Below are positions 29,431 through 38,629 of a stretch of DNA of 64,000 nucleotides, in pieces. The stretch is taken from assembly GCF_000203915.1 (NCBI RefSeq), contig NC_008391.1, forward strand, positions 744,001-808,000. Reading direction: 5' to 3'. Source of the stretch: Burkholderia ambifaria AMMD. GTDB lineage: Bacteria > Pseudomonadota > Gammaproteobacteria > Burkholderiales > Burkholderiaceae. Below the pieces are notes generated by a model. The model made no database searches and was not told the origin of the DNA. It was given only the letters and a program-made list of their open reading frames with translations. The translations under genes and the position numbers were made by a program. Position 1 is the stretch's first letter. The number at the start of each line of letters is the position of its first letter.

Positions 29431-31017
29431 TTACGAGAACTGGTTCATCGTGTTGTCCTTGCCCGCTGCCTTCAGCGCTGCTTCGCCGCTGAAGTATTCC
29501 TTGTGGTCGTCGCCGATATCCGAGCCGGACATGTTCTGGTGCTTGACGCACGCGATGCCCTGACGGATCTCCTTGCGCTGCACGCCGGCCACGTAACCGA
29601 GCATGCCCTGGTCACCGAAGTATTCCTTCGCGAGGTTGTCGGTCGACAGCGCGGCCGTGTGGTACGTCGGCAGCGTGATCAGGTGGTGGAAGATGCCTGC
29701 TTCACGCGACGCATCGGCCTGGAACGTGCGGATCTTCTCGTCGGCGAGCGTGGCCAGTTCGGTCTGGTCGTACTCGACGCTCATCAGCTGCGCGCGGTCG
29801 TATGCCGACACGTCCTTGCCCGCTGCCTGCATCGCGTCATACACCTGCTGACGGAAGTTCAGCGTCCAGTTGAACGACGGGCTGTTGTTGTACACCAGCT
29901 TCGCGTTCGGGATCACCTTGCGGATTTCGCTGACCATGCCGCCGATCTGCGCGATATGCGGCTTTTCGGTTTCGATCCACAGCAGGTCGGCGCCGTTCTG
30001 CAGCGACGTGATGCAATCCAGCACGCAACGCGCTTCACCCGTGCCCGAGCGGAACTGGAACAGGTTGCTCGGCAGGCGCTTCGGACGCAGCAGCTTGCCG
30101 TCGCGCTTGATCACGACGTCACCGTTGCCGAGCTGATCGGCCGACAGCTCTTCGCAGTCGAGGAAGGAGTTGTATTGGTCGCCCAGGTCGCCCGGCGTGT
30201 TGGTCACGGCGATCTGCTTGGTCAGGCCGGCGCCGAGCGAGTCGGTACGGGCGACGATGATGCCGTCGTCCACGCCCAGTTCCAGGAACGCGTAGCGGAT
30301 CGCGCGGATCTTCGCGAGGAAGTCCTCGTGCGGCACCGTGACCTTGCCGTCCTGGTGGCCGCACTGCTTCTCGTCGGACACCTGGTTCTCGATCTGGATG
30401 CAGCACGCGCCCGCTTCGATGAACTGCTTGGCCAGCAGGTACGTTGCTTCGGCATTGCCGAAACCCGCGTCGATGTCGGCGATGATCGGCACGACGTGCG
30501 TCACGTGGTTGTCGATCTTTTCCTGGATCGCGGCCTTGGCAGCCGCATCCTTGGCCGCATCCAGCTCGCGGAACAGGCCGCCCAGCTCACGGGCGTCGGC
30601 CTGGCGCAGGAACGTGTACAGCTCGCGGATCAGCGCGCTGACCGAGGTCTTTTCGTGCATCGACTGGTCCGGCAGCGGGCCGAACTCCGAACGCAGCGCG
30701 GCGACCATCCAGCCCGACAGGTACAGGTAACGGCGTTCGGTGCTGTTGAAGTGCTTCTTGATGGAGATCATCTTCTGCTGGCCGATGAAGCCGTGCCAGC
30801 AACCCAGCGATTGCGTGTACTTGGTCGGGTCCGCATCGTACGCGGCCATGTCGGCGCGCATGATCTTCGCGGTGTAGCGGGCGATGTCCAGGCCCGTCTT
30901 GAACTTGTTCTGGGCACGCATGCGGGCAGCCGATTCCGGATTGATGGCATCCCACGCGCTGCCTTGCTTCTCCTTCAAACCAGCCACTGCCTTGATGTCG
31001 TCTTGATATTGGGACAT
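29431..31017 (-). CDS. aceA: Isocitrate lyase
   Basis: AceA splits isocitrate into glyoxylate and succinate, the first step of the glyoxylate shunt used on acetate and fatty acids. The protein has 528 residues with the catalytic motif KQCGH at 217-221; Gln replaces the Lys of the enterobacterial KKCGH form, as in the long Pseudomonas/Burkholderia-type enzymes. Mg-binding DIDAGFGN precedes it. A clear terminator follows, and an AT-rich palindrome-bearing region precedes it. Malate synthase is not in the window. Confidence 0.97.
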   Translation of the reverse strand: MSQYQDDIKAVAGLKEKQGSAWDAINPESAARMRAQNKFKTGLDIARYTAKIMRADMAAYDADPTKYTQSLGCWHGFIGQQKMISIKKHFNSTERRYLYLSGWMVAALRSEFGPLPDQSMHEKTSVSALIRELYTFLRQADARELGGLFRELDAAKDAAAKAAIQEKIDNHVTHVVPIIADIDAGFGNAEATYLLAKQFIEAGACCIQIENQVSDEKQCGHQDGKVTVPHEDFLAKIRAIRYAFLELGVDDGIIVARTDSLGAGLTKQIAVTNTPGDLGDQYNSFLDCEELSADQLGNGDVVIKRDGKLLRPKRLPSNLFQFRSGTGEARCVLDCITSLQNGADLLWIETEKPHIAQIGGMVSEIRKVIPNAKLVYNNSPSFNWTLNFRQQVYDAMQAAGKDVSAYDRAQLMSVEYDQTELATLADEKIRTFQADASREAGIFHHLITLPTYHTAALSTDNLAKEYFGDQGMLGYVAGVQRKEIRQGIACVKHQNMSGSDIGDDHKEYFSGEAALKAAGKDNTMNQFS

Positions 31018-31402
31018 GTCTATCTCCTGGGAACGAAGCGCATTTGAGTAAAGGGTTCAGCGTGCCCGCTCCGTGTGACGAAGCGAACTGCATGGACTTA
31101 ATAGTAACGTCGCCCGGTTCCCTTTCGACCAACTCTTATATAAGACATAAGATATAAATTTCGCTTGTTTTTCAATGAGATAAGCGCGCGTTTTTGCGAT
31201 GCAAAACAAGTTTTCAAGCGGCGGGACGGCCACGCGCCGGAAATTCGACCGGCGTTCCGCGATATGAAACGACCTTTCGGCTGTTGGTGCGACGACACAC
31301 GGGGCGATCCATGCTCCGGGCTTTTGCCCTGCACATGACAAAACGTCTATACTTGGACAATCCATCGACGGCGCCGAACGCGCGCCTCCTGCCCGGAACG
31401 AC
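31018..31402. promoter_or_regulatory. AT-rich control region between aceA and the ybaK-like gene
   Basis: About 385 bases between divergent genes, clearly AT-richer than average. A perfect 12-bp palindrome TCTTATATAAGA lies at 31134-31145, followed directly by an imperfect repeat (CATAAGATATAA). It lies about 120 bases before the aceA ATG and is a plausible operator for carbon-source control. A -10-like TATACT (31348-31353) could serve the rightward operon. Confidence 0.45.
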
Positions 31403-31933
31403 ATGAGCGACATGAGCGACTATCCCGTTTTCGACGCGCTGCGCGAGCTGCTGACGACCTCCGGCGCGCGGTTCCGCGTGATGGAGCACCCGGCCGAAGG
31501 CAAATCCGACGTGATCGCCGCGATTCGCGGCACGCGTCCCGAACAGGGCGCGAAGGCGATGCTCTGCACATTCAAGGACGGCGGCGACGCCACCGCGCTC
31601 GCGGTGATCCCCGGCCATCTGAAGATCGATTTCCGCAAGGTCGCCGACGCGCTCGGCCGCCGCAAGGCGACGCTCGCGCCGCCCGAACTCGCGGCCGCGG
31701 TCACGCGCTGCGTGATGGGCGCCGTGCCGCCGTTCGTGTTCGACGCGAACGTGACGCTCGTCGTCGACCCGGCTCTCATCGAACTCAACGACGAAATCGC
31801 GTTCAACGCGGGCCGCCTCGACCGCTCGGTCGTGCTCGACGCGTCCGACTACGTGCGGATCGCCCGCCCGCTGCTCGCCGACATCACGCGGCCGGAAGTC
31901 GCCAACGCGCCCGCACTGCAGGCCAACGCATGA
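31403..31933 (+). CDS. YbaK/EbsC-family aminoacyl-tRNA editing protein
   Basis: A 176-residue free-standing editing domain that hydrolyses mischarged aminoacyl-tRNA. The fold is marked by FRVMEHPAEGKSDVIAAIRG, the conserved Lys in GAKAMLC, and GAVPPFVFD, the glycine-rich substrate loop of YbaK/ProX proteins. Its stop overlaps the next ATG by four bases (ATGA), so it is translationally coupled to the regulator. Clustering with a serine/threonine-type dehydratase suggests a link to an unusual amino acid that could be mischarged. Confidence 0.88.
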   Translation: MSDMSDYPVFDALRELLTTSGARFRVMEHPAEGKSDVIAAIRGTRPEQGAKAMLCTFKDGGDATALAVIPGHLKIDFRKVADALGRRKATLAPPELAAAVTRCVMGAVPPFVFDANVTLVVDPALIELNDEIAFNAGRLDRSVVLDASDYVRIARPLLADITRPEVANAPALQANA

Positions 31934-32568
31934 CCACGCCCCGCCCCCGACCGCAACTGGAGCAGGCATCGCTGATCGAGCAGGTGCTGCGCATCGCCGA
32001 AGGGCTCGGCGCGATGTTCGCGCCGTTCACCGAGGTCGTCGTGCACGACCTGCGCACGCCGGAACACGCGATCCTCGCGATCCACAACAACCTGTCGGGC
32101 CGCGCGGTCGGCGATCCGGCGACCGAACTCGGGCTCGCGCGCATCGAGGACGACGACTACCCGCAGGTGCTCGCGAACTACGCGAACCGCTTCGCCGACG
32201 GCCGCACCGCGAAAAGCACGTCGATCGGCATCAAGGATTCGAGCGGCCGCTACGTGGCCGCGCTGTGCCTGAACGCGGACGTCACGCTGTTCCGCGGCTT
32301 CCAGGGCATGCTGAACCAGTTCTGCAGCACCGAAGGCGAACCTGTCGCAGAAACGCTCGACCCGGCCGGCGCGGACGCGATCCGGCAGCGCATCGATGCG
32401 TTCGCGACGCGCCTGGCGACTACCCCACGCGAGCTGAAGACCGACCAGCGCCGCGAGCTGATGCACGCGCTGAAGGCCGACGGCTTCCTCGAGGTGCGCC
32501 GCGCGATGGAAATCGTGTCGCAGCACCTCGGCGTGTCGCGCGCCACCGTCTACAACGATGCGAAATGA
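31930..32568 (+). CDS. YheO-like PAS/HTH transcriptional regulator
   Basis: A 212-residue regulator. Residues about 15-130 form the YheO-type PAS-like domain (RIAEGLGAMFAPFTEVVVHD, then IKDSSGRYVAALCLNADVTL). The C-terminus has a helix-turn-helix ending VSQHLGVSRATVYNDAK. Related proteins control amino-acid catabolism genes (for example 3-hydroxyaspartate or dehydratase loci). Its position between the editing protein and the dehydratase suggests it regulates this operon in response to the substrate amino acid. Confidence 0.88.
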   Translation: MTTPRPRPQLEQASLIEQVLRIAEGLGAMFAPFTEVVVHDLRTPEHAILAIHNNLSGRAVGDPATELGLARIEDDDYPQVLANYANRFADGRTAKSTSIGIKDSSGRYVAALCLNADVTLFRGFQGMLNQFCSTEGEPVAETLDPAGADAIRQRIDAFATRLATTPRELKTDQRRELMHALKADGFLEVRRAMEIVSQHLGVSRATVYNDAK

Positions 32569-32616
32569 TGCGCGCCCTGCTGCCCCATTGAACGACCCTT
32601 CCGACGAGCGACCTTC

Positions 32617-33591
32617 ATGAACACTCCGACCCTTCCCACCTACGACGACGTAGCAGCAGCCGCGGCACGGCTCGAAGGCCACGCGCACCGCACGCCCGTG
32701 ATGACGTCGCGCACGATCGACGAAGCGCTCGGCGCACAGGTGTTCTTCAAGTGCGAGAACCTGCAGCGCATGGGCGCATTCAAGTTCCGCGGCGCGTTCA
32801 ACGCGCTGTCGCGCTTCGACGCGACGCAGCGCCGCAACGGCGTCGTCGCGTTTTCGTCCGGCAACCATGCGCAGGCGATCGCGCTGTCGGCGCGCATCCT
32901 CGGCATTCCGGCGACGATCGTGATGCCGCAGGACGCGCCGGCCGCGAAGATGGCCGCGACGCGCGGCTACGGCGGCAACGTCGTGACCTACGACCGCTAC
33001 ACCGAGGACCGCGAACAGATCGGCCGCGAGCTTGCTGAGAAACACGGGCTCACGCTGGTCCCGCCGTACGACCATGCGGACGTGATCGCGGGCCAGGGCA
33101 CGGCAGCCAAGGAATTGTTCGACGAGGTCGGGCCGCTCGACGCGGTGTTCACGCCGCTCGGCGGCGGCGGCCTGCTGTCAGGCACGGCGCTCGCGACGCG
33201 CGCGCTGTCGCCGCACGCGAAGCTGTACGGCGTCGAGCCGGAAGCCGGCAATGACGGCCAGCAGTCGTTCCGGTCAGGCTCGATCGTCCATATCGACACG
33301 CCGCGCACGATCGCCGACGGCGCGCAGACGCAGCACCTCGGCAACCTGACGTTTCCGATCCTGCGGCGCGACGTCGACGACATCCTGACCGCGACCGATG
33401 CGGAGCTGGTCGACTGCATGCGCTTCTTCGCGACCCGTATGAAGATTGTCGTCGAGCCGACCGGCTGCCTGTCGTTCGCGGCCGCACGCCGGATGAAGGA
33501 TGAACTGAAGGGCAAGCGCGTCGGCATCGTGATCAGCGGCGGCAACGTCGATCTCGAGAACTTCTGCGCGCTCGTGTCCGCCTCGGCATGA
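32617..33591 (+). CDS. PLP-dependent threonine/serine or 3-hydroxyaspartate dehydratase
   Basis: A 324-residue fold-type II PLP enzyme. The Schiff-base lysine is in MGAFKFRGA, the amino-acid carboxylate loop is SSGNHAQA, and the phosphate-binding loop is GGGGLLSG. No C-terminal ACT regulatory domain is present, unlike biosynthetic IlvA. The length and the YheO-like regulator beside it favour threo-3-hydroxyaspartate ammonia-lyase or a serine racemase-like enzyme, but threonine dehydratase cannot be excluded. Confidence 0.9.
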   Translation: MNTPTLPTYDDVAAAAARLEGHAHRTPVMTSRTIDEALGAQVFFKCENLQRMGAFKFRGAFNALSRFDATQRRNGVVAFSSGNHAQAIALSARILGIPATIVMPQDAPAAKMAATRGYGGNVVTYDRYTEDREQIGRELAEKHGLTLVPPYDHADVIAGQGTAAKELFDEVGPLDAVFTPLGGGGLLSGTALATRALSPHAKLYGVEPEAGNDGQQSFRSGSIVHIDTPRTIADGAQTQHLGNLTFPILRRDVDDILTATDAELVDCMRFFATRMKIVVEPTGCLSFAAARRMKDELKGKRVGIVISGGNVDLENFCALVSASA

Positions 33592-33721
33592 CCGTCGTGG
33601 CGCGCGGATGGCCTGGATGAATATCCTGTCATCCGCGTGCCGCCGCTTCTTCACGGCGCGTTAAGTTTCGCGCTCTAGACTGATTAGGTGTCCCGCATTC
33701 AGTCGTGAAGAAGGAGTCGTC

Positions 33722-33970
33722 ATGAACACGCACGCGATCGTCGCCGCCGCCCTCGCGGCAGCCTCCCTTTCGGCGTTCGCTCAACCGGGCGTTACGTCAT
33801 CCAGCCTTCCCGCCGCATTGCCGCAAGGCCCCGTCGCGCACGCCACCCACCGTTCGCCCGCCGCGCTGCCGCCCGCCGGCTTCGTGCTCGCGAAGATCGA
33901 TCAGAACAATACGCCGCCCGATCGCGGTGGCGATCCCAGCGGCCGCACGCGCTCGGGCTCGCATATGTAA
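33722..33970 (+). CDS. Small exported protein of unknown function
   Basis: An 82-residue ORF with a good ribosome-binding site (GAAGGAG eight bases before ATG) and a clear signal peptide ([20 protein letters not shown]). The mature part is short, Pro/Ser-rich and polar, ending RTRSGSHM. I do not recognise a family. It is probably periplasmic. Codon use fits the neighbours, so it looks real. Confidence 0.6.
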   Translation: MNTHAIVAAALAAASLSAFAQPGVTSSSLPAALPQGPVAHATHRSPAALPPAGFVLAKIDQNNTPPDRGGDPSGRTRSGSHM

Positions 33971-34023
33971 ACGTGAGCCGGCCGCGTCGGACGGCCGGCC
34001 CCTATTACGACATCACAACGACA

Positions 34024-34300
34024 TCACAACGACGGCAGCGATGGATCACGTGCGGCGAGGATATCCGCAGTGCGCCGCTGCAGCGCGCCGTTGATCGTCT
34101 CCGGTTGCGGAATCAGCCAGTAACGCCCGTCTCGAATGCCATCGAACACCCGCGCGCCGAACGCGTCGGGCGTAAGTCCGTGCGCGTTCAGCATCGCGCG
34201 CATCGTATCGACGAAAGCTTGCACTTCGGGCGGTCGTGCGCGGCGCCGAGCGGGTCGTTGAAGATGCCCGACTGCACCGGGCCCGGCGCGAGCAGCAACA
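34024..34300 (-). pseudogene. Frameshifted C-terminal relic of a short-chain dehydrogenase
   Basis: Two adjacent frames read as one SDR tail: PGPVQSGIFNDPLGAAHDRP, then VQAFVDTMRAMLNAHGLTPD and DGRYWLIPQPETINGAL to the stop at 34024. A one-base deletion near 34225 separates them. The N-terminal cofactor-binding half is missing, and the homology ends where an AraC relic begins on the other strand. Confidence 0.7.
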
Positions 34301-34433
34301 GCGGATCGGCGCGCATCTCGGGTTCAGCGGCGAGGAAGCGTTCCGGCGGGCGTTCGTGCGATGGACGGGCATCGCGCCGAGCCGGTTCCGACGCGATTGC
34401 AGCGCGGCCGACGTTCCGTTTCATCAGACGTGA
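34301..34433 (+). pseudogene. C-terminal relic of an AraC-family regulator
   Basis: A short open piece reads IGAHLGFSGEEAFRRAFVRW and TGIAPSRFRRDC before the stop at 34433. This is the second helix-turn-helix and conserved tail of an AraC/XylS regulator. Nothing of the rest remains. Confidence 0.65.
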
Positions 34434-34562
34434 ATGCGGTTCGAGTGCCGTCGAAAAAAGAAAGGACTTCGAAAGCATTCGACGAACACTGACGTTTTTT
34501 CGCATCCCGTCGGCCGCCAACGATTGACGCGCCGGAGCGCTCGCCATTACGCTTGCGCGCTG

Positions 34563-34735
34563 ATGGTTCCCGGGAACGGGATCAAAAGGGAACGCAGGAG
34601 AGGCAGCGCCTCGAATCTGCGGCTGCCCCCGCAACTGTAAGCGGCGAATCCGCGCCACCACACGCCACTGGGAAACCGGGAAGGCCGGCGCGAATAACGA
34701 CCCGCGAGCCAGGAGACCTGCCATCGACCCGAGGT
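34563..34735 (+). promoter_or_regulatory. Cobalamin riboswitch (B12 element)
   Basis: The leader contains the conserved core in order: AAAAGGGAA near 34584, GCTGCCCCCGCAACTGTAAG at 34622-34641, CCACTGGGAAACCGGGAAGG at 34665-34684, and GAGCCAGGAGACCTGCC at 34705-34722. These are the hallmarks of adenosylcobalamin-binding leaders. It precedes the btuB-type receptor, so high B12 should reduce receptor expression. Confidence 0.95.
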
Positions 34736-34830
34736 CCAAGCAGCCGCACCGGGCGGGGTGTCCCGATGCGCCAGCACCGCCTTTGGCGGTCGCCCCGTTG
34801 CATGGACGGCCCGACCTCAGGACCCTTCAA

Positions 34831-34953
34831 ATGTCCAACCTTTCCGCCTCCGCTTCCACGCCGGAAGCGTCGCGCCGCTGCGTCGCCGTCATGCGCGGCG
34901 TCTTCGCGCGCTCACGCCGTACCTGCAACACGATCACGCTCGCCGCCTCATGA
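34831..34953 (+). CDS. 40-residue leader ORF overlapping btuB
   Basis: Between the riboswitch and btuB is a 41-codon ORF with its own AGGA ribosome-binding site eight bases before ATG 34831. It ends with TGA at 34951-34953, overlapping the btuB ATG at 34950 (ATGA). The btuB start has no visible ribosome-binding site. The peptide starts MSNLSASASTPEASRRC and has no recognisable domain. This arrangement suggests translational coupling, so the riboswitch could control btuB by sequestering the leader's site. Confidence 0.55.
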   Translation: MSNLSASASTPEASRRCVAVMRGVFARSRRTCNTITLAAS

Positions 34954-36878
34954 ATCTTCGCCACCTTCTCGCCACGTCCGCCGCCACCGCGCTGCTCTCC
35001 CCGATCGCCCACGCCGCCGGCGATACGACAATCACGCAGCCGCGCCCGTCCGCGGACGGCACCGACCTGCCGACGATCGCCGTGACCGACACGCGGCATC
35101 TGCCCGAATCGTTCGACCAGCGCTATGCAACAACGCAGGTGCTCACGCGCGCCGATCTCGACCGTCTGTCGCCGAGCGAGCCGAGCATCACGCAGGCCCT
35201 CGCGATGCTGCCGGGCGTGACCGTCTCGCAGACCGGCGGCCCCGGCTCGTCCGCGTCGGTCAGCATCCGCGGCTCGTCGGCCAGCCAGGTCGCGGTATTC
35301 ATCGACGGGATCCGGATCGGCTCGCCGACCACCGGCATCGCGCCGTGGGCCGACCTGCCGACCGAAGCGTTCGAGCGCGTCGAAGTGATTTCGGGGCCGG
35401 CCGCCGCATCATTCGGCGCGAACGCGATGGGCGGCGTCGTGCAGCTGTTCACGCGCCGCGCCGCCGGCCAGCCCAACCAGACGAGCGTGTCGTTCGGCGG
35501 CGGCTCGAACAAGACCTTCGACACGCAGTTGCGCACGTCGGGCACCGTGCCGTCGACGGGGCCGCTGGCCGCGCTCGGCGGGCTCACCTACTCGCTTGGC
35601 CTGCACTCGTACAACACCGCCGGCATCGACGCGACGCGGCCCGTGTTGCCGTACCACGAGGACGGCCGCAATCCGTACCACGCGCAGGATCTCGATGCGC
35701 GCCTCGGTTACGCGCGCGATAACTGGTCGATCTCGACGTTCGCGCTGTATCACCGCTCCGACCTGTCCTATGACAACGCCGGCTATGCGAACCGCGAACT
35801 CGATCATCAGCTGACGACCGGCATCGCGTTCCATCTCGACATTACGCCCGACACGCAGTTCGACCAGTCGTTCGGTTATGCGAACGACCGCCAGTTCCTG
35901 TATGCGAGCGACCCGGCCATCCAGACCGACCGGATCGACTCGCAGCGCATCAGTTCGTCGACGTCGCTGACTCATCAGACGCACGGCTTCCACCTGTTCG
36001 GCCTGCCGCTGTCGGGCGAGACGAAGGTCGCATACGACTTCACGCGCGAGCAGGCGTTCCTGCCGATCGACGTGCCGGACGGCGTGCCCACGCGCAACGA
36101 TTCCGCGTTCTCGCTGCATCAGTCGGCGACGCTCGGCAGCGTGACGATGTTCGTCGCGGGGCGTCACGAGATCATCGCGGGGAAAGCCGTGAACACCGGC
36201 AACGCCGCGCTGTCGTGGGCGATCACGCCGGTCTATACGGCGCGCGTGTCGTACGGCAACGCATTCCGCCTGCCGTCGTTCAACGACCTGTACTACCCCG
36301 GCTACGGCAATCCGAACCTGAATCCGGAGCGCAGCGATTCGGTCGAAGCCGCGCTCGACGCGAACACGGCGTACGGCACGTTCAGCGCCGCGATCTACGA
36401 CACGCGCGTCAACAACCTGATCGCGTACAACCCGGCGACGTTCTCACCGATGAACATCGGCCGTGCGCATATCCGCGGCATCGACCTGTCGTACAAGGGC
36501 ACGCTCGGCCGCACGACGCCGGTGAGCATCGCGGTGGGGATTCTCAATCCGCAGGACGAAACCAACGACAGCTGGCTCAGCCGCCGGCCGCGCCAGACGG
36601 TCAGCGTGAACATCGACCACACGTGGGACGAACTGCACCTGCATGCACTGAGCACCGGCGCGTCGTTGAACTACGGCGGCACGACGTTCGACGACCCGGC
36701 CAACGCCACGTATCTGCCGTCGTATCTGACCGTGAATCTGCGCGCGTCGTACAAGATCAATGCGCACCTGACGGTGTCGGCGACGCTGTCGAATCTGTTC
36801 GACCGTCAGTACGTGACCGCGTATGGGTACAACACGCTTGGCCGCACTGCGTTCGGTAAGGTTAGCTATACGTTCTGA
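34950..36878 (+). CDS. btuB: TonB-dependent vitamin B12 receptor
   Basis: A 642-residue outer-membrane receptor: signal peptide (1-23), N-terminal TonB-box region (LPTIAVTDTRHLP), plug with GGPGSSASVSIRGSSASQVA and FERVEIVSGPAA-type segments, and a barrel ending KVSYTF. The B12 riboswitch upstream identifies the substrate as cobalamin or a relative. The start at 34950 overlaps the leader ORF stop. It imports B12 into the periplasm using TonB energy; the inner-membrane transporter genes are not here. Confidence 0.93.
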   Translation: MNLRHLLATSAATALLSPIAHAAGDTTITQPRPSADGTDLPTIAVTDTRHLPESFDQRYATTQVLTRADLDRLSPSEPSITQALAMLPGVTVSQTGGPGSSASVSIRGSSASQVAVFIDGIRIGSPTTGIAPWADLPTEAFERVEVISGPAAASFGANAMGGVVQLFTRRAAGQPNQTSVSFGGGSNKTFDTQLRTSGTVPSTGPLAALGGLTYSLGLHSYNTAGIDATRPVLPYHEDGRNPYHAQDLDARLGYARDNWSISTFALYHRSDLSYDNAGYANRELDHQLTTGIAFHLDITPDTQFDQSFGYANDRQFLYASDPAIQTDRIDSQRISSSTSLTHQTHGFHLFGLPLSGETKVAYDFTREQAFLPIDVPDGVPTRNDSAFSLHQSATLGSVTMFVAGRHEIIAGKAVNTGNAALSWAITPVYTARVSYGNAFRLPSFNDLYYPGYGNPNLNPERSDSVEAALDANTAYGTFSAAIYDTRVNNLIAYNPATFSPMNIGRAHIRGIDLSYKGTLGRTTPVSIAVGILNPQDETNDSWLSRRPRQTVSVNIDHTWDELHLHALSTGASLNYGGTTFDDPANATYLPSYLTVNLRASYKINAHLTVSATLSNLFDRQYVTAYGYNTLGRTAFGKVSYTF

Positions 36879-36940
36879 TCGGGGCGGTCGCGGGCGTCGG
36901 TGCGGACAGGTTCGAGCGTTCGATCGCACCGCGGTTCGCG

Positions 36941-37579
36941 TCAGGACCACACGATGCCATGTACGCCCGCAATCAACTGGATCGCGCCGAACACCGCGAT
37001 CACGACGGCCGACACGCGCGACAGCCCGTGCATGAACGTCAGCGGCATCTTCGTGCGCAACGCGGCGGTCGCGCTGCTCAGGCACAGCCACCACGTCGCG
37101 GAACCGACGAACACGCCGGCGACCATCAGCGCGACCGTCGGCCCCATCGCGTCGTCATGCGTGCCGGTCAGCGGGCCGAGCGCCGCGAAAATCCCGACGA
37201 ACGACAGGATCGTCATCGGATTCGACAGCGTCAGGCCGAACGTCGTCAGGAAATCGCGCAGCACCGTCGTGCGCGACAAGTCGCGCTGTGCCGCCGATGC
37301 GGCCGGTGCCTGCCGCGCGATGGTCCAGGCCAGCCACACGAGGAACGCGCCGCCGCCGATTTTCAGCGCGACGGTCAGCATCGGAAACGCGGTGACGATG
37401 CCGGCGACGCCCAGCGCGCCGAGCAGCCCGTAGATCGCATCGGCGCACGCGGCGCCGATGCCCGTGGCGAACCCCGCCTGAAAGCCTCGGCTCAGGCTGC
37501 GCTGGATACACAGCATCCCGATCGGGCCGACCGGCACCGCGATCGACAATCCCATCACGACGGACTTGATGAACAACAT
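36941..37579 (-). CDS. LysE-family amino-acid exporter
   Basis: A 212-residue inner-membrane protein with six hydrophobic segments. SIAVPVGPIGMLCIQRSLSR at the first segment is the LysE/RhtB motif region, and GLTLSNPMTILSFVGIFAAL is the second conserved block. These proteins export amino acids to prevent toxic accumulation. The frame is open far upstream, but ATG 37579 gives the family start. It is divergent from an Lrp-type regulator, the standard pairing in which the regulator senses the exported amino acid. Confidence 0.9.
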   Translation of the reverse strand: MLFIKSVVMGLSIAVPVGPIGMLCIQRSLSRGFQAGFATGIGAACADAIYGLLGALGVAGIVTAFPMLTVALKIGGGAFLVWLAWTIARQAPAASAAQRDLSRTTVLRDFLTTFGLTLSNPMTILSFVGIFAALGPLTGTHDDAMGPTVALMVAGVFVGSATWWLCLSSATAALRTKMPLTFMHGLSRVSAVVIAVFGAIQLIAGVHGIVWS

Positions 37580-37693
37580 GGCCGGCTCCTCGCGATTCCC
37601 CGTGGCTTCAATCGCATCGTAGGGAAAGTCCGGCCGCCGCTGAAGGCGGTTTTTAAGGAAAAATAGCGGCTTCACCTTAAAAACTCCGCCGCA

Positions 37694-38155
37694 ATGGATG
37701 AACTCGACTGGAAGGTACTCGCGCTGCTGCAGGCCAACGGCCGCATCAGCTATACGGAACTGGCGCGCCAGGTTCATCTGTCGGTGCCGGCGGTGACGGA
37801 ACGCGTGAAGCGCCTCGAATCGGCCGGCGTGATCGACGGCTACACGGCGCGGGTCAATCCGACGGCGGCCGGCTACCCGGTGAGCGCGCTGATCGGCATC
37901 ACGGTGCCGCAGCCGGCGAAGGCGAAATTTCTGAAGCTGCTCGAGACGATTCCCGAAGTGGTCGAGTGCCATCACGTGACGGGCGCGGATTCCTACGTGA
38001 TGCGGTTGGTCGCGGTCAGCATGGCGCACCTCGAGCAACTGATCGAGCGCATCAACCTGTATGGCGAGACGCGCACGTCGATCGTGATGTCGACGCCGCT
38101 GCCGGCGCGCGGGCTCGCGCGTCCGGCGGGTGCGAGCAAAGGCAGTCGGGGGTGA
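37694..38155 (+). CDS. Lrp/AsnC-family transcriptional regulator
   Basis: A 153-residue regulator starting MDELDWKVLALLQANGR, with the helix-turn-helix SYTELARQVHLSVPAVTERV and a C-terminal RAM ligand-binding domain (VVECHHVTGADSYVMRL). It is divergent from the LysE exporter, with 114 bases between them holding an AT-rich stretch likely to be its binding site. It probably activates the exporter when its amino-acid ligand is abundant. Confidence 0.93.
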   Translation: MDELDWKVLALLQANGRISYTELARQVHLSVPAVTERVKRLESAGVIDGYTARVNPTAAGYPVSALIGITVPQPAKAKFLKLLETIPEVVECHHVTGADSYVMRLVAVSMAHLEQLIERINLYGETRTSIVMSTPLPARGLARPAGASKGSRG

Positions 38156-38218
38156 CACGATGCCCCGCGCCGCGCGATGCTGTGCCATGCGCACCTTGCA
38201 CGAACCGGACAACCTGCC

Positions 38219-38629
38219 ATGTCAGTGATCGGACTCAATCATTACAACCTGCGCGCGGATCGGGCGACGCTCGATACGCTGCGCGATTTCTACGTGAACG
38301 TCGTCGGCCTCGAACTGGGCTATCGCCCCCCGTTCCAGAGCGCGGGCTACTGGCTCTACGCGGCGGGACAGGCAATCCTCCACCTGTCGGAAGCGCGACC
38401 CGGCGAGGTGCGGCCATCGCATGTCGTCAATACATTCGACCATATGGCGTTTTCATGTGAAAACGCCGCCGACATGGAACGGCGCCTCACCGATGCGCAA
38501 GTCCGGTACTCGCGCAGATACGTGCCGCTCACGCGCCAGCTCCAGATCTTTTTCGCCGACCCGGCCGGCAATGGCGTCGAGTTGAATTTCGCGCAGCCCG
38601 ACGACATTTCCGGTGGCGATGCGGGTTAG
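38219..38629 (+). CDS. VOC-family (glyoxalase/dioxygenase-fold) protein
   Basis: A 136-residue single-chain VOC protein. GLNHYNLRADRATLDTLRDF provides the first metal-binding His, FDHMAFSCEN the second, and DPAGNGVELNF the conserved Glu. Such proteins include glyoxalases and antibiotic-resistance or dioxygenase enzymes; the substrate cannot be told. Its stop codon lies inside the left arm of a 15-bp inverted repeat (38618-38714). Confidence 0.85.
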   Translation: MSVIGLNHYNLRADRATLDTLRDFYVNVVGLELGYRPPFQSAGYWLYAAGQAILHLSEARPGEVRPSHVVNTFDHMAFSCENAADMERRLTDAQVRYSRRYVPLTRQLQIFFADPAGNGVELNFAQPDDISGGDAG

